From contig NZ_CP015418.1 of the NCBI RefSeq assembly GCF_001633165.1, forward strand, positions 1,550,001-1,614,000: a stretch of DNA of 64,000 nt, in the 5' to 3' direction. The notes under the pieces are model-generated. The model was not told where the DNA came from. It worked only from the letters and a program-made list of their open reading frames with translations, and made no database searches. Below are positions 43,110 through 54,826 of this stretch, one piece after another. Position numbers and translations under genes: made by a program. The DNA is from Rhodovulum sulfidophilum DSM 1374. Lineage in GTDB: Bacteria > Pseudomonadota > Alphaproteobacteria > Rhodobacterales > Rhodobacteraceae. Each line of letters opens with the position of its first letter. The stretch's first letter is position 1.

Positions 43110-43586
43110 ATGGGTTCCAGCCTGACCCCTCGCAAAAGTTCGGGCGGACGGCGGGTGCGCGGACATCGCCGCCACCCCGCGGCGATGTCCGAGATCAACG
43201 TCACGCCCATGGTCGACGTGATGCTGGTGCTTCTGATCATCTTCATGGTGGCGGCGCCGCTCCTGACCGCGGGGGTGCCGGTCGAGCTGCCGAAGACCGC
43301 CGCCAGCGCGCTGCCGGCCGAGCAGGAGGCGCCCCTCACCGTGACCTTGACCGCCGACGGCAAGATCGCCTTGCAGGAAACCGAACTGGCCGACGAGGCG
43401 TTGATCCCGAAACTGAAGGCGGTGGCGGCCGAACGCGAGGATGACAAGGTCTATCTGCGCGCCGATGGCGCCATTCCCTATGAACGTGTGGTGCAGGTGA
43501 TGGGCGCGCTCAATGCCGCGGGCTTCCGAAATATCGGTCTGGTGACCGATACCGGCGGGCCGAGCCTTGACGGCCGGGACGAGTAG
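43110..43586 (+). CDS. tolR: Tol-Pal proton-channel subunit TolR
   Basis: The 158-residue protein has a single N-terminal helix with the essential proton-carrying Asp in INVTPMVDVMLVLLIIFMV, then a periplasmic ExbD/TolR domain ending VVQVMGALNAAGFRNIGLVT. It lies 3 bp after tolQ. Confidence 0.96.
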   Translation: MGSSLTPRKSSGGRRVRGHRRHPAAMSEINVTPMVDVMLVLLIIFMVAAPLLTAGVPVELPKTAASALPAEQEAPLTVTLTADGKIALQETELADEALIPKLKAVAAEREDDKVYLRADGAIPYERVVQVMGALNAAGFRNIGLVTDTGGPSLDGRDE

Positions 43587-43595
43587 GGCGGCCAA

Positions 43596-44744
43596 ATGAA
43601 CACCGGGACCTATATCTCGGGGGGCGCGCATCTGGGGCTGATCGCCTGGGTGATGCTGGCAGGGCTGTTCGAGGCCCCGCCGCCGAAACCGATGGAGGTA
43701 AGCGACGTGACGATCCTGTCCGGCGACGAGTTCGCGGCGCTGACGGCTCCGGCCGCGGCGCCGAAGCCGTCGCAGGAGATCGCCCCGCCCGAGGCCCCGT
43801 CGCTGCCCAGCTCGCCCCGTCCCGCGCCCGCCCCCGAGGCCCGTCCCCAGCGTCCCGCCCCGCCCGTGCCGCAGGAAGCGGCCGAACCCGATCCGGCGCC
43901 CGAGGCGCTCGAGCCCCCGGCCGAGGCCGATGTCGCCGAGACCGTGACCGCGCCCGAGGCCCCCGAAATCCCCGACGCGCCCGAAGCGCCTGTGACCGAT
44001 ACCGCGCCGCCGCGTCCCTCGACCCGGATCGCGCCCGAACCCTCGGCGCCGCCGCCCGAGGATGCGGTCCTGGCCGAGCAGCCCTCGCAGGCGACCCGCC
44101 CCGATCCGGCCGCCGAAAGCCCGCAGCCCGAGGCCGACGAGGCCGCGCCCGAAGAGGCCGCGACCCAGACCGTGACCGAGGCCGAGGAACAGCCCGAGAC
44201 CGGGCTTGCCATGGCCGCCTCGCCACGGCCCCGGAGCCGCCCCGCCGCGCTGCCGCCTGAAGATACCGCCGCCGCGCCCGAGGCGCCGGAAGAGCCCGCA
44301 GAGCCCGCCTCGGAAGAGGACGATCTGGCCGATGCCGTCGCCGATGCCGTGGCCGATGCGATGTCGGAGCCGGCCGCGGCGCCGGAGGGCACCGGCGGGA
44401 CCGGGCGCGCGGCCAGCGGCCCGCCGCTGACCGGCGGCGAGCGCGACGCGCTTCGGGTCGCGGTCTCGCGCTGCTGGAATGTCGGCTCGCTCTCGACCGA
44501 CGCGTTGCAGACCTCGGTCGTTGTCGGCGTCGACATGGAAGAGACCGGAAAGCCCGATATCGGCTCGATCCGGATGGTGTCCTGGTCCGGCGGATCGGAA
44601 ACCGCCGCACGCCAGACCTACGAATCGGCGCGCCGCGCCATTGTGATGTGCGGCTCGTCGGGTTTCCCGCTGCCGGTCGAGAAATACGACCAGTGGCGCC
44701 AGATCGAGATGACCTTCGACCCAGGAAAGATGAGGATTCGATGA
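43596..44744 (+). CDS. tolA: TolA-like periplasm-spanning protein
   Basis: The 382-residue protein has an N-terminal membrane helix (about 6-25) and a long Pro/Ala/Glu-rich low-complexity middle region (about 45-275). The C-terminal domain begins near [20 protein letters not shown] and ends [16 protein letters not shown]. It links TolQR to TolB and Pal across the periplasm. The middle region is extended Pro-rich rather than the Ala/Lys helix of enterobacteria, which is usual for alphaproteobacteria. Confidence 0.9.
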   Translation: MNTGTYISGGAHLGLIAWVMLAGLFEAPPPKPMEVSDVTILSGDEFAALTAPAAAPKPSQEIAPPEAPSLPSSPRPAPAPEARPQRPAPPVPQEAAEPDPAPEALEPPAEADVAETVTAPEAPEIPDAPEAPVTDTAPPRPSTRIAPEPSAPPPEDAVLAEQPSQATRPDPAAESPQPEADEAAPEEAATQTVTEAEEQPETGLAMAASPRPRSRPAALPPEDTAAAPEAPEEPAEPASEEDDLADAVADAVADAMSEPAAAPEGTGGTGRAASGPPLTGGERDALRVAVSRCWNVGSLSTDALQTSVVVGVDMEETGKPDIGSIRMVSWSGGSETAARQTYESARRAIVMCGSSGFPLPVEKYDQWRQIEMTFDPGKMRIR

Positions 44745-46069
44745 TGCTGCGCCTTCTGACCGCGATCCTTGCGCTGGCCCTTGGACATGCCGCGCTGCCG
44801 GCGCAGGCTCAGAACGGTCCCCTGAGGATCGTGATCGACGAGGGGGTGATCGAGCCCTTGCCCTTCGCCGTGCCCGAATTCGTGGCCGAGAATGCGGCCG
44901 CGGCCGAATATGCGCGGAACATCACCCGGGTGATCGCCGCCGATCTCGAAGGCAGCGGGCTGTTCCGCGAGATCCCGCGCGAGGCCTTCCTGTCGACGGT
45001 CACGAGCTTTGCAAGCCCGGTGCAATATTCCGACTGGAAGGCGATCAATGCCCAGGCGCTGATCACCGGCGCGGTCAGCGTCGACGGCTCGGGGCGGCTC
45101 AGCGTCAAGTTCCGGCTTTACGACGTCTTCTCGCAGGCGCCGCTGGGTGACGGGCTGCAATTCGGCGGCGCAGCGGCAAGCTGGCGCCGGGTGGCCCACA
45201 AGGTGGCCGATCAGGTCTATTCGCGGATCACCGGCGAGGGCGGCTATTTCGACAGCCGCGTGGTCTTCGTGGCCGAGCGCGGCCCCAAGAACGAGCGCGC
45301 CAAGCAGCTGGCGATCATGGATTACGACGGCGCCAACATGCAGCCGCTGACCGATGCCAATTCGATCGTGATCGCGCCGCGCTTTTCGCCGACCGGCGAC
45401 CGGGTGCTCTACACCAGCTACGAAAGCGGCTTTCCCCGGATCTATCTGCTGGATGTGGCGACCGGTCAGCGCCGGGTGCTCGACGACCAGCCCGGCACCA
45501 TGACCTTCGCGCCGCGCTTTGCCCCCGACGGTCGGCGGGTGCTGTTCTCGCTGTCGCAGGGCGGCAATACCGATCTGTACGAGCTTGACCTGCAATCGGG
45601 CCGCCGCACCCGGCTTTCGGATGCGCCCTCGATCGAGACCGCGCCGAGCTTCTCGCCCGATGGCAGCCAGATCGTCTTCGAATCCGACCGCTCGGGCAAG
45701 CAGCAGCTTTACGTGATGCCCGCGACCGGGGGCGAGCCGCGCCGGATCTCGTTCGGGCAGGGGCGCTACGGCACCCCGGTCTGGTCCCCGCGCGGCGATT
45801 ACATCGCCTTCACCAAGCAGAACAAGGGCCGGTTCCATATCGGCGTGATGCGGACCGACGGCTCCGAGGAACGCCTGCTGACCGCCTCCTTCCTCGACGA
45901 GGGCCCGACCTGGGCGCCGAATGGCCGGGTGATCATGTTCACCCGCGAAACCGCTGGCGCGGCCGGGGCGCCGGGGCTCTATACCGTCGACATCACCGGG
46001 CGGAACCTGCGCAAGGTCCCCTATCGGGGGCAGGGCTCCGACCCGTCCTGGTCTCCGCTTCAGCCCTGA
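44741..46069 (+). CDS. tolB: Tol-Pal system beta-propeller protein TolB
   Basis: ATG 44741 overlaps the tolA stop and gives 442 residues with a signal peptide ([20 protein letters not shown], cleavage after AQA). An N-terminal domain is followed by WD40-like propeller repeats with the motifs [33 protein letters not shown] and [13 protein letters not shown]. It is periplasmic and shuttles between Pal and Lpp/TolA. Confidence 0.96.
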   Translation: MMLRLLTAILALALGHAALPAQAQNGPLRIVIDEGVIEPLPFAVPEFVAENAAAAEYARNITRVIAADLEGSGLFREIPREAFLSTVTSFASPVQYSDWKAINAQALITGAVSVDGSGRLSVKFRLYDVFSQAPLGDGLQFGGAAASWRRVAHKVADQVYSRITGEGGYFDSRVVFVAERGPKNERAKQLAIMDYDGANMQPLTDANSIVIAPRFSPTGDRVLYTSYESGFPRIYLLDVATGQRRVLDDQPGTMTFAPRFAPDGRRVLFSLSQGGNTDLYELDLQSGRRTRLSDAPSIETAPSFSPDGSQIVFESDRSGKQQLYVMPATGGEPRRISFGQGRYGTPVWSPRGDYIAFTKQNKGRFHIGVMRTDGSEERLLTASFLDEGPTWAPNGRVIMFTRETAGAAGAPGLYTVDITGRNLRKVPYRGQGSDPSWSPLQP

Positions 46070-46170
46070 GCCCGACAGACGCGCCCGGCCCGCCTTGGCG
46101 CGTTTGCCTGATCCGATCCCGCTGGTAGGATGCCCCCGCCGGCCATGACCCGACAAAGAGGACTTCTCGA

Positions 46171-46674
46171 ATGAACCGCATCGCTACCTCTCTTCTGCTG
46201 GTGACGGCGCTTGCCGTCTCGGCCTGTTCCAATGCCGACCGGTTCGGGTCGGCCAATGGCGGTGCCGCCGGCGCCTATGGCGTCAACGGCTCGCCCAGCG
46301 ATCCGACCTCGGTCGCCTATTTCAACCAGACCATCGGCGACCGCGTGCTGTTCGCCGTCGACCAGAGCTCGCTTTCGCCCGACGCGACCGTCACGCTTGA
46401 TGCCCAGGCCGACTGGCTGAACCAGAACACCGCCTATTCCGCCACCATCGAAGGCCATGCCGACGAACAGGGCACCCGCGAATACAACCTTGCCCTCGGC
46501 GCCCGCCGCGCCAATGCGGTCAAGGAATATCTGGTGTCGCGCGGGGTCTCGCCGAACCGGCTGCAGACCGTGACCTATGGCAAGGAGCGTCCGCTTGCGA
46601 TCTGCTCGGCGGAATCGTGCTATGCCAAGAACCGGCGGGCGGTGAGCGTGCTCGCTGCCGGCGCGGGGGCCTGA
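46171..46674 (+). CDS. pal: Peptidoglycan-associated lipoprotein Pal
   Basis: The 167-residue lipoprotein has lipobox LAVSAC with the acylated Cys19. The OmpA-like peptidoglycan-binding domain reads ATIEGHADEQGTREYNLALG and ARRANAVKEYLVSRGV. It anchors the outer membrane to peptidoglycan and binds TolB. Start ATG 46171 follows agaggacttctcga. Confidence 0.97.
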   Translation: MNRIATSLLLVTALAVSACSNADRFGSANGGAAGAYGVNGSPSDPTSVAYFNQTIGDRVLFAVDQSSLSPDATVTLDAQADWLNQNTAYSATIEGHADEQGTREYNLALGARRANAVKEYLVSRGVSPNRLQTVTYGKERPLAICSAESCYAKNRRAVSVLAAGAGA

Positions 46675-46684
46675 GGAGGACAGG

Positions 46685-47533
46685 ATGATGAGGCGGATTG
46701 CGGCGTTTGCCCTGACGGTGGCTCTGGGGCTGGCGGCGGGCGGGCCCGTCTCCGCCCAGTCGCGCGACGAGACCCTGGCGGATATCCGCCAGGAACTGAC
46801 GGTGCTGAATGTCACGGTGCAGGGGCTCAAGCGCGAGCTCTCGACCACCGGCGGTGCCATGGGCGCGGCCGCGGGCGGATCTGCGCTGCAGCGGCTCGAT
46901 GCGATCGAGGAACAGCTGCAGCGGCTGACCTCGAAGACCGAGGAGCTTGAACACCGGATCCGGCAGGTGGTCGATGACGGCACCCGCCGGATCGGCGATC
47001 TCGAATTCCGGCTGGTCGAACTGGAGGGCGGCGACGTCTCGAAGCTTGGCCAGACCTCGACGCTGGGCGGTGGCGCCGGACCGGACATGCCCGCCCCGGC
47101 GATCACGCCCGCGCCCGACAGCACCGGCAGCACGGACGGCATGGAGCTTGCGGTCGGCGAGCGTGCCGATTTCGACGCCGGCAAGGCCGCGCTCGCCTCC
47201 GGAGAGAACGAGAAGGCGGCCGAGATCCTGGCCCGGTTCGGCGAGACCTATCCGGGCAGTCCGCTTTCGGGCGAGGCCCAGTTCCTGCGCGGCGAGGCGT
47301 TGTCGGCGGCGGGCGAGACCTCGCAGGCCGCGCGCGCCTATCTCGAAAGCTTCTCGGGCAGTCCGTCGGGGCCGCGTGCCCCGGTTGCGCTGCTCAAGCT
47401 CGGACTTGCGCTGAAGGATCTGGGGCAGAGCCGCGAGGCCTGCGTCACGCTCGGCGAGGTGCGCAACCGCTTCTCGGGCTCGGCCGAGGCGCAGCAGGCC
47501 GCGAGTGCGATGGGGGCCGCCGGGTGCAACTGA
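46685..47533 (+). CDS. cpoB: Cell division coordinator CpoB (YbgF)
   Basis: The 282-residue protein has a signal peptide ending VSA, a coiled-coil trimerisation region (about 25-115, with EEQLQRLTSKTEELEHRIRQ) and C-terminal TPR repeats (DFDAGKAALASGENEKAAEI, SPLSGEAQFLRGEALSAAGE). It coordinates outer-membrane constriction with peptidoglycan synthesis alongside Tol. Its end overlaps the GTG start of tilS. Confidence 0.93.
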   Translation: MMRRIAAFALTVALGLAAGGPVSAQSRDETLADIRQELTVLNVTVQGLKRELSTTGGAMGAAAGGSALQRLDAIEEQLQRLTSKTEELEHRIRQVVDDGTRRIGDLEFRLVELEGGDVSKLGQTSTLGGGAGPDMPAPAITPAPDSTGSTDGMELAVGERADFDAGKAALASGENEKAAEILARFGETYPGSPLSGEAQFLRGEALSAAGETSQAARAYLESFSGSPSGPRAPVALLKLGLALKDLGQSREACVTLGEVRNRFSGSAEAQQAASAMGAAGCN

Positions 47534-48780
47534 CCGCCCGCGCCGCGCCGCTGGCCGCAGCGCTCGAGAGGGCCTGTCCGGGCGAGGCGCCGCTGGCGGT
47601 GGCGGTTTCGGGCGGCGGGGATTCCCTGGCGCTGCTGCTGGTCGCGGCGGCGCGGGCCGAGGCCTCGGGTCCGAAGGTTTCGGCGGTGACCGTCGATCAC
47701 GGGCTCCGGCCCGAAGCCGCCGCCGAGGCCCGCCGCGTGGCCGCGATCTGCGCGAGGCGCGGCATTCCCCATGAGACGCTTGTCTGGCAGGGCTGGGACG
47801 GGCGCGGCAATCTGCAGGATGCGGCGCGGCAGGCACGGCTGCGGCTGATCGCCGGTTGGGCCAAGGAACGGGGCATCGGCCGCGTGGCGCTGGCCCATAC
47901 CCGCGACGATCAGGCCGAAACCGTGCTGATGCGGCTGGCGCGCGGGGCCGGTGTCGACGGCCTGGCGGGGATGGCGCCCGAGCGGCGGGCCGGGGGCGTG
48001 ACCTGGCTGCGGCCCTTTCTCGACATCTCGCGGGCCGATCTGCGGCTCTATCTCGAGGCCTGCGGGCAGGACTGGATCGACGACCCCTCCAATGACGACC
48101 GGCGCTTCGAGCGGGTGCGGGTCCGGCAGGCGCTCGATCTGTTGCGCCCGCTCGGGATCGGCGCGGCGGGGCTTGCCGCGACCGCGACCCGGCTTGCTTC
48201 GGCCCGGGCCGCCCTCGAGGCCGCGACCGTCGAGGCGGCGGCGCGGCTGGTGCGCGAAGAGGCGGGCGATCTGCTGATCGAGGCCGGGGGGCTGGCCGCT
48301 CTGCCCGCAGAGATCGCGCGCCGGCTGATGCTGGCGGGGCTCGGCTGGGTTTCGGGTGCGGCCTATCCGCCGCGCGCCCGGGCGCTCGAGGCCACGCTGG
48401 CGGCGTTGACGCGCGGCCCCCGCGCTACGCTTCACGGCTGTCTTCTGCAACGCGCCGGGGGGCGGATCCGGATCGGGCGCGAGGCCGCCGCCGTAGCAGG
48501 GCTAAGCTGCGCGCCCGGCAGCCTCTGGGACGGGCGCTGGCGGCTTTCCGGACCTGAGGGCGCCGAGGGGCAGGAGGGGCTTGAGATCCGCGCGCTGGGC
48601 GAGGCGGGGCTTGCCGCCTGTCCGGACTGGCGCGCGGCGGGACTGCCGCGCACGAGCCTGATCGCCTCGCCCGCGGTCTGGCGCGGGGGCGGGCTGATCG
48701 CCGCACCGATGGCCGGGCATGGCAAGGATTGGAGCGCTGCGGTAAACTGTTCATTCACGGCCTACCTACTCTCGCATTGA
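47524..48780 (+). CDS. tilS: tRNA(Ile)-lysidine synthase TilS
   Basis: The start is GTG 47524 inside the end of cpoB, giving 418 residues. The ATP PP-loop is VSGGGDSLALLL (SGGGDS at 29-34). The TilS signature DHGLRPEAAAEAR follows, and VALAHTRDDQAETVLMRLAR marks the active site. It converts the anticodon-loop C34 of tRNA-Ile2 to lysidine so that AUA is read correctly. The C-terminal domain is degenerate, as usual in this group. Confidence 0.95.
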   Translation: MQLTARAAPLAAALERACPGEAPLAVAVSGGGDSLALLLVAAARAEASGPKVSAVTVDHGLRPEAAAEARRVAAICARRGIPHETLVWQGWDGRGNLQDAARQARLRLIAGWAKERGIGRVALAHTRDDQAETVLMRLARGAGVDGLAGMAPERRAGGVTWLRPFLDISRADLRLYLEACGQDWIDDPSNDDRRFERVRVRQALDLLRPLGIGAAGLAATATRLASARAALEAATVEAAARLVREEAGDLLIEAGGLAALPAEIARRLMLAGLGWVSGAAYPPRARALEATLAALTRGPRATLHGCLLQRAGGRIRIGREAAAVAGLSCAPGSLWDGRWRLSGPEGAEGQEGLEIRALGEAGLAACPDWRAAGLPRTSLIASPAVWRGGGLIAAPMAGHGKDWSAAVNCSFTAYLLSH

Positions 48781-48804
48781 ACATGCGCGCTCAATCGCTA
48801 TCTT
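48777..48804 (+). promoter_or_regulatory. Candidate promoter for ftsH
   Basis: TTGAAC (48777-48782), overlapping the tilS stop, and TATCTT (48799-48804) are 16 bp apart and lie about 57 bp before the ftsH start. A heat-shock sigma factor could also use this region; the sequence does not decide. Confidence 0.4.
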
Positions 48805-48860
48805 AGTCCAATGGTCGGGCGCCCCTTTGCCCGGCGCACCGAAATTCTAAGGAGTACGCC

Positions 48861-50768
<1,908 letters not shown>

Positions 50769-50793
50769 GCCAGCGCTCTTTGCAGAACTGAAG

Positions 50794-50827
50794 CCCCGGA
50801 ACCGCGCAGGTTCCGGGGTTTTCTTTT
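50794..50827 (+). terminator. Rho-independent terminator of ftsH
   Basis: A perfect 10-bp GC-rich stem (ccccggaacc with ggttccgggg) around the loop gcgca is followed directly by a T-rich tract (ttttcttttt). It lies 25 bp after the ftsH stop. The rest of the gap to 51144 holds no recognisable gene. Confidence 0.88.
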
Positions 50828-51144
50828 TCAGGCGGGGCGGTCTGCGCATGGGCCGATGCGCGAGCCCCTGGCCTGCTTCCTTTCACATTGCTGCGGCTGC
50901 CCGGAAAGACAGTCCGGTATAAGGCTGTTCCGCTGCACCCCACGCTCTCGCTGTCTCCCCTTCTGCGGCCCGGTCGCGTGCTGTCTTGTGGTCTTCGGAA
51001 GGACGCCCTCCGGGGCGCCTCGGCAGGGGCTGCCCGAGGTCCTCCCGCGTCGGTTTCAACTGTCCACACCGAGTTCGGAGGCGCTGGCCCTCGCCCCGGC
51101 AAGCGGCTATCTCTGGGCAAAACGGGAACCGAGGGAGGGTCGGC

Positions 51145-52821
51145 ATGGCGCCGAAGACGGATATCGAAATCGCCCGCGCGGCCGACAAGCGTCCGATCGA
51201 GGAGATCGGCGCCAGGCTCGGCATTCCGGCCGAGGCGCTGCTGCCCTATGGGCGTGACAAGGCCAAGGTCGGGGCCGGGTTCATCGCCGGTCTCGAGGGG
51301 CGTCCCGAAGGCCGCCTGATCCTTGTGACCGCGATCAATCCTACGCCAGCGGGCGAGGGCAAGACGACGACGACAGTGGGGCTGGGAGACGGCCTCAGCC
51401 GTCTGGGCCACAACACCGCGATCTGTATCCGCGAGGCCTCGCTCGGGCCCTGTTTCGGGATGAAGGGCGGTGCGGCCGGCGGCGGTTATGCCCAGATCGT
51501 GCCGATGGAGGACATGAACCTCCATTTCACCGGCGATTTCCATGCCATCACCTCGGCCCATAACCTGCTGGCCGCGATGATCGACAACCACATCTACTGG
51601 GGCAACGAGCTGGATATCGACCAGCGCCGCGTGACCTGGCGGCGGGTGATGGACATGAACGACCGGGCGTTGCGCGACATCGTCTGCTCGCTCGGCGGGG
51701 CCTCGAACGGTTACCCGCGCGAGACCGGCTTCGACATCACCGTGGCCTCCGAGGTGATGGCAATCCTCTGCCTGGCCACCGATCTGGCCGATCTGCAGCG
51801 GCGGCTTGGCGACATCATCATCGGCTATACCCGCGACAAGGCGCCGGTCCATGCCCGCGACCTGAAGGCCGATGGTGCGATGACGGCGCTCTTGCGCGAG
51901 GCGATGCAGCCCAACCTGGTGCAGACGCTGGAACATACCCCCGCCTTCGTCCATGGCGGGCCCTTCGCCAATATCGCCCATGGCTGCAATTCCGTCATCG
52001 CCACGCGCACGGCGCTGCGGCTGGCCGATTACGTCGTCACCGAGGCCGGCTTCGGGGCCGATCTCGGCGCCGAGAAGTTCATGAACATCAAATGCCGCAA
52101 GGCCGGGCTTGCGCCTTCGGCGGTGGTGGTCGTGGCCACCGTCAAGGCGCTGAAGATGAATGGTGGTGTCGCCAGGGACGATCTGAAGGCCGAGGATGTG
52201 GCCGCGGTCAAGGCGGGCTGTGCCAATCTCGGTCGCCATATCGAGAACATGCGTTCCTTCGGGGTGCCCGCCATCGTCGCCATCAACCATTTCGCGGGCG
52301 ATACCGAGGCCGAGATCGCCGCCGTGCAGGATTACGTGCGCGGGCAGGGGACCGAGGCGGTGCTGTGCCGGCATTGGGCCGAGGGCGGCGCCGGCATCGA
52401 GTCTCTGGCCGAGAAGGTCGTGGCGCTGGCCGAGAGCGACCATCACAGCTTTGCGCCGCTCTATCCCGACGAGATGGGGCTTTTCCACAAGATCGAGACC
52501 ATCGCGCGCCGGATCTACCGGGCCGATCATGTCGTGGCCGACCAGAAGATCCGCGACCAGCTGACCGCCTGGGAAGAGGCGGGCTATGGTCATCTGCCGG
52601 TCTGCATGGCCAAGACCCAGTATTCCTTCACCGCGGATCCCGAACGGATCGGCGCGCCCGAGGGCTTCGATGTTCCGATCCGCGAGGTGCGCCTGGCGGC
52701 GGGGGCGGGTTTCGTGGTGGCGATCTGCGGCCGGATCATGACCATGCCGGGCCTGCCGCGCCATCCGGCGGCCGAGACCATCGGCCTGAATGCCGAGGGC
52801 CAGATCGAAGGGCTGTTCTGA
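51145..52821 (+). CDS. fhs: Formate-tetrahydrofolate ligase
   Basis: ATG 51145 behind gagggaggg gives 558 residues. The ATP-binding loop is [16 protein letters not shown] (65-80). Further family motifs are [40 protein letters not shown] and the end [19 protein letters not shown]. The enzyme makes 10-formyl-THF from formate, THF and ATP in the cytoplasm. With FolD downstream it links formate to methylene-THF, as expected for C1 assimilation or formate detoxification. Confidence 0.96.
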   Translation: MAPKTDIEIARAADKRPIEEIGARLGIPAEALLPYGRDKAKVGAGFIAGLEGRPEGRLILVTAINPTPAGEGKTTTTVGLGDGLSRLGHNTAICIREASLGPCFGMKGGAAGGGYAQIVPMEDMNLHFTGDFHAITSAHNLLAAMIDNHIYWGNELDIDQRRVTWRRVMDMNDRALRDIVCSLGGASNGYPRETGFDITVASEVMAILCLATDLADLQRRLGDIIIGYTRDKAPVHARDLKADGAMTALLREAMQPNLVQTLEHTPAFVHGGPFANIAHGCNSVIATRTALRLADYVVTEAGFGADLGAEKFMNIKCRKAGLAPSAVVVVATVKALKMNGGVARDDLKAEDVAAVKAGCANLGRHIENMRSFGVPAIVAINHFAGDTEAEIAAVQDYVRGQGTEAVLCRHWAEGGAGIESLAEKVVALAESDHHSFAPLYPDEMGLFHKIETIARRIYRADHVVADQKIRDQLTAWEEAGYGHLPVCMAKTQYSFTADPERIGAPEGFDVPIREVRLAAGAGFVVAICGRIMTMPGLPRHPAAETIGLNAEGQIEGLF

Positions 52822-52865
52822 GCCGCAGACGGATTGAACCCCCCAGGCGGGCAGGCTAACACGCC

Positions 52866-53204
52866 ATGGACGGATCCCGGAACGCGAGAGGCCCGATGAT
52901 CGCTCCTGACCAGTGCCGCAGCATGGACGAACTCCGCATCCAGATCGACGCGCTTGACGCGCGTCTGGTTGCGCTTCTGGCCGAGAGGGCGCGCTATATC
53001 GACCGCGCCGCCCAGCTCAAGTCGGGTCTCGGCCTGCCCGCCCGGATCGACGACCGCGTCGAGGAGGTGGTGGCCAATGTCCGGACCCGGGCCTCGGCCG
53101 AGGGGCTCGATCCGGGCCTGGCCGAGATGCTTTGGCGCGACCTCATCGAATGGTCGATCGGGCGCGAGGAAATGGCCCTTGGGGCCGGGGAGGAGCCGCG
53201 ATGA
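52866..53204 (+). CDS. Chorismate mutase (AroQ class)
   Basis: The 112-residue protein (102 from ATG 52896) is an AroQ-type helical chorismate mutase: [33 protein letters not shown], then [14 protein letters not shown], with Arg and Lys at the expected substrate positions. It would turn chorismate into prephenate for Phe and Tyr, or act as an isochorismate pyruvate lyase. It lies inside a one-carbon operon, and its stop overlaps the folD start (ATGA). Confidence 0.88.
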   Translation: MDGSRNARGPMIAPDQCRSMDELRIQIDALDARLVALLAERARYIDRAAQLKSGLGLPARIDDRVEEVVANVRTRASAEGLDPGLAEMLWRDLIEWSIGREEMALGAGEEPR

Positions 53205-54103
53205 ACGCAACCTTGATCGACGGCAAGGTCTTTGCCGCCAGCATCCGCGAGAAGGTCGCGGCCCATGTCGCGCGGCTTCAGGCCGAGCACGGCCTGACCC
53301 CGGGTCTCGCCGTGGTCCTGGTCGGCGAGGACCCCGCCAGCCAAGTCTATGTGCGCAACAAGGGGCAGCAGACGAAAGAGGTCGGAATGGCCTCTTTCGA
53401 ACATCGCCTCGCCGCCGAAACCTCCGAGGCCGACCTTCTGGCGCTGATCGCGCGTCTGAATGCCGACCCGGCCGTGCATGGCATTTTGGTTCAGCTGCCC
53501 GTGCCCGACCATATCGACGAGGCCAAGGTCATCAACGCCATCGCGCCTGAAAAAGATGTCGACGGCTTTCACATTTCGAATGTCGGACTGCTGGCCACCG
53601 GGCAGAAGTCGATGGTGCCCTGCACGCCTCTGGGATGCCTGCTGATGCTGCGCGATACGCTGGGCAGTCTGTCGGGGCTGAACGCCGTCGTGGTCGGGCG
53701 CTCGAACATCGTCGGCAAGCCGATGGCGCAATTGCTGCTGAAGGAAAGCTGCACCGTCACGGTCGCCCATTCGCGCACCCGCGACCTGGCCGGGCTCTGC
53801 CGCAGTGCCGATATCCTTGTGGCCGCCGTGGGCCGTCCGCAGATGATCCCTGGCGACTGGGTCAAGCCCGGCGCCACGGTGATCGACGTCGGCATCAATC
53901 GTATCCCGGCGCCCGAGAAGGGGGAGGGCAAGACCCGGCTGGTCGGCGATGTCGATTTCGCCGGTGCCGCCGAGGTCGCGGGCGCGATCACGCCGGTGCC
54001 GGGCGGGGTCGGGCCGATGACCATCGCCTGCCTCTTGGCCAATACCGTCACCGCCTGCTGCCGCGCCAATGATCTGCCCGAGCCCGAGGGGCTGACCGTC
54101 TGA
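53201..54103 (+). CDS. folD: Bifunctional methylene-THF dehydrogenase/cyclohydrolase FolD
   Basis: ATG 53201 gives 300 residues, standard length. Signatures are [14 protein letters not shown] with the catalytic Lys, [26 protein letters not shown] and the NADP-binding [17 protein letters not shown]. It interconverts methylene-, methenyl- and formyl-THF. Together with Fhs it forms the C1 folate cycle branch. Confidence 0.97.
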   Translation: MNATLIDGKVFAASIREKVAAHVARLQAEHGLTPGLAVVLVGEDPASQVYVRNKGQQTKEVGMASFEHRLAAETSEADLLALIARLNADPAVHGILVQLPVPDHIDEAKVINAIAPEKDVDGFHISNVGLLATGQKSMVPCTPLGCLLMLRDTLGSLSGLNAVVVGRSNIVGKPMAQLLLKESCTVTVAHSRTRDLAGLCRSADILVAAVGRPQMIPGDWVKPGATVIDVGINRIPAPEKGEGKTRLVGDVDFAGAAEVAGAITPVPGGVGPMTIACLLANTVTACCRANDLPEPEGLTV

Positions 54104-54115
54104 GGCACGCCGCGC

Positions 54116-54826
54116 TCAGCTGCGCATCGGAAAAGCCAGGGCCTTCTGTCCGGTCAGGACGGCCAAGGCCTCTGGCCCCATGAGCCTGTCGAGTGTCGGA
54201 TCGCTTGCGGTAAGCCCGCCGGTATAGGCGCCGAAGGCGGGAAGGATCGCCCGCGCGGCGTCGATAAGAAAGCAGGGCCGGGCCAGTCGTCGCCCGCCCA
54301 GGCTAATCCGGGATTTCGGGTGATAATGGCCTGAAATTTCGTTCTTTTCCCCCGGAATGGCGATATGCCGGAAGTGTAGTGGCCCGATCCGGGTTTCGGC
54401 CAGGGCGCTGCCGCCAGGGGCGACCGGGGCGGGATCGTGATTGCCCGCGATCCAGATCCAGCGGCGTCCGGCCATCAGCGCCGACAGCCGCCGCACGGCG
54501 GAGGCTGGCAACGCGCGCGACGCCTCGTCGTCATCGAAGCTGTCGCCGAGGCAGATCACGCAACGGGGCGCCAGAATGTCGATCTCGGCGGACAGCCGTG
54601 CCAGCGTCTCGTCGCTATCATAGGGGGGTAGCAAGGCCCCGCCCTGTCGTGCCATCCGCCCGGCCTTTCCAAGATGCAGATCGGCCACGACCAGCAGAGA
54701 TTCGTCCTGCCACCAGAGCGCGCCCGAAGCGCGGGCGGTAAGCCGGGCCCCGGCCAGGGTGAAATCATGTCCGGTCATGGCGATGTGTCGAACCGATCTG
54801 CCGCCGTAATGCAAGATCTCAGGCAA
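54116..54826 (-). CDS. pdeM: Ligase-associated DNA-damage-response endonuclease PdeM
   Basis: The start is ATG 54826, which overlaps the end of the helicase gene by 8 bp, or ATG 54778 (MTGHDFTLAG). The calcineurin-like metal motifs are all present: VVADLHLGKAG, CLGDSFDDDEA, IAGNHDP and SGHYHPKSRI. PdeM proteins occur with an Lhr-type helicase and often an ATP-dependent DNA ligase in a proposed repair system. The ligase is not in this window. Confidence 0.88.
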   Translation of the reverse strand: MPEILHYGGRSVRHIAMTGHDFTLAGARLTARASGALWWQDESLLVVADLHLGKAGRMARQGGALLPPYDSDETLARLSAEIDILAPRCVICLGDSFDDDEASRALPASAVRRLSALMAGRRWIWIAGNHDPAPVAPGGSALAETRIGPLHFRHIAIPGEKNEISGHYHPKSRISLGGRRLARPCFLIDAARAILPAFGAYTGGLTASDPTLDRLMGPEALAVLTGQKALAFPMRS

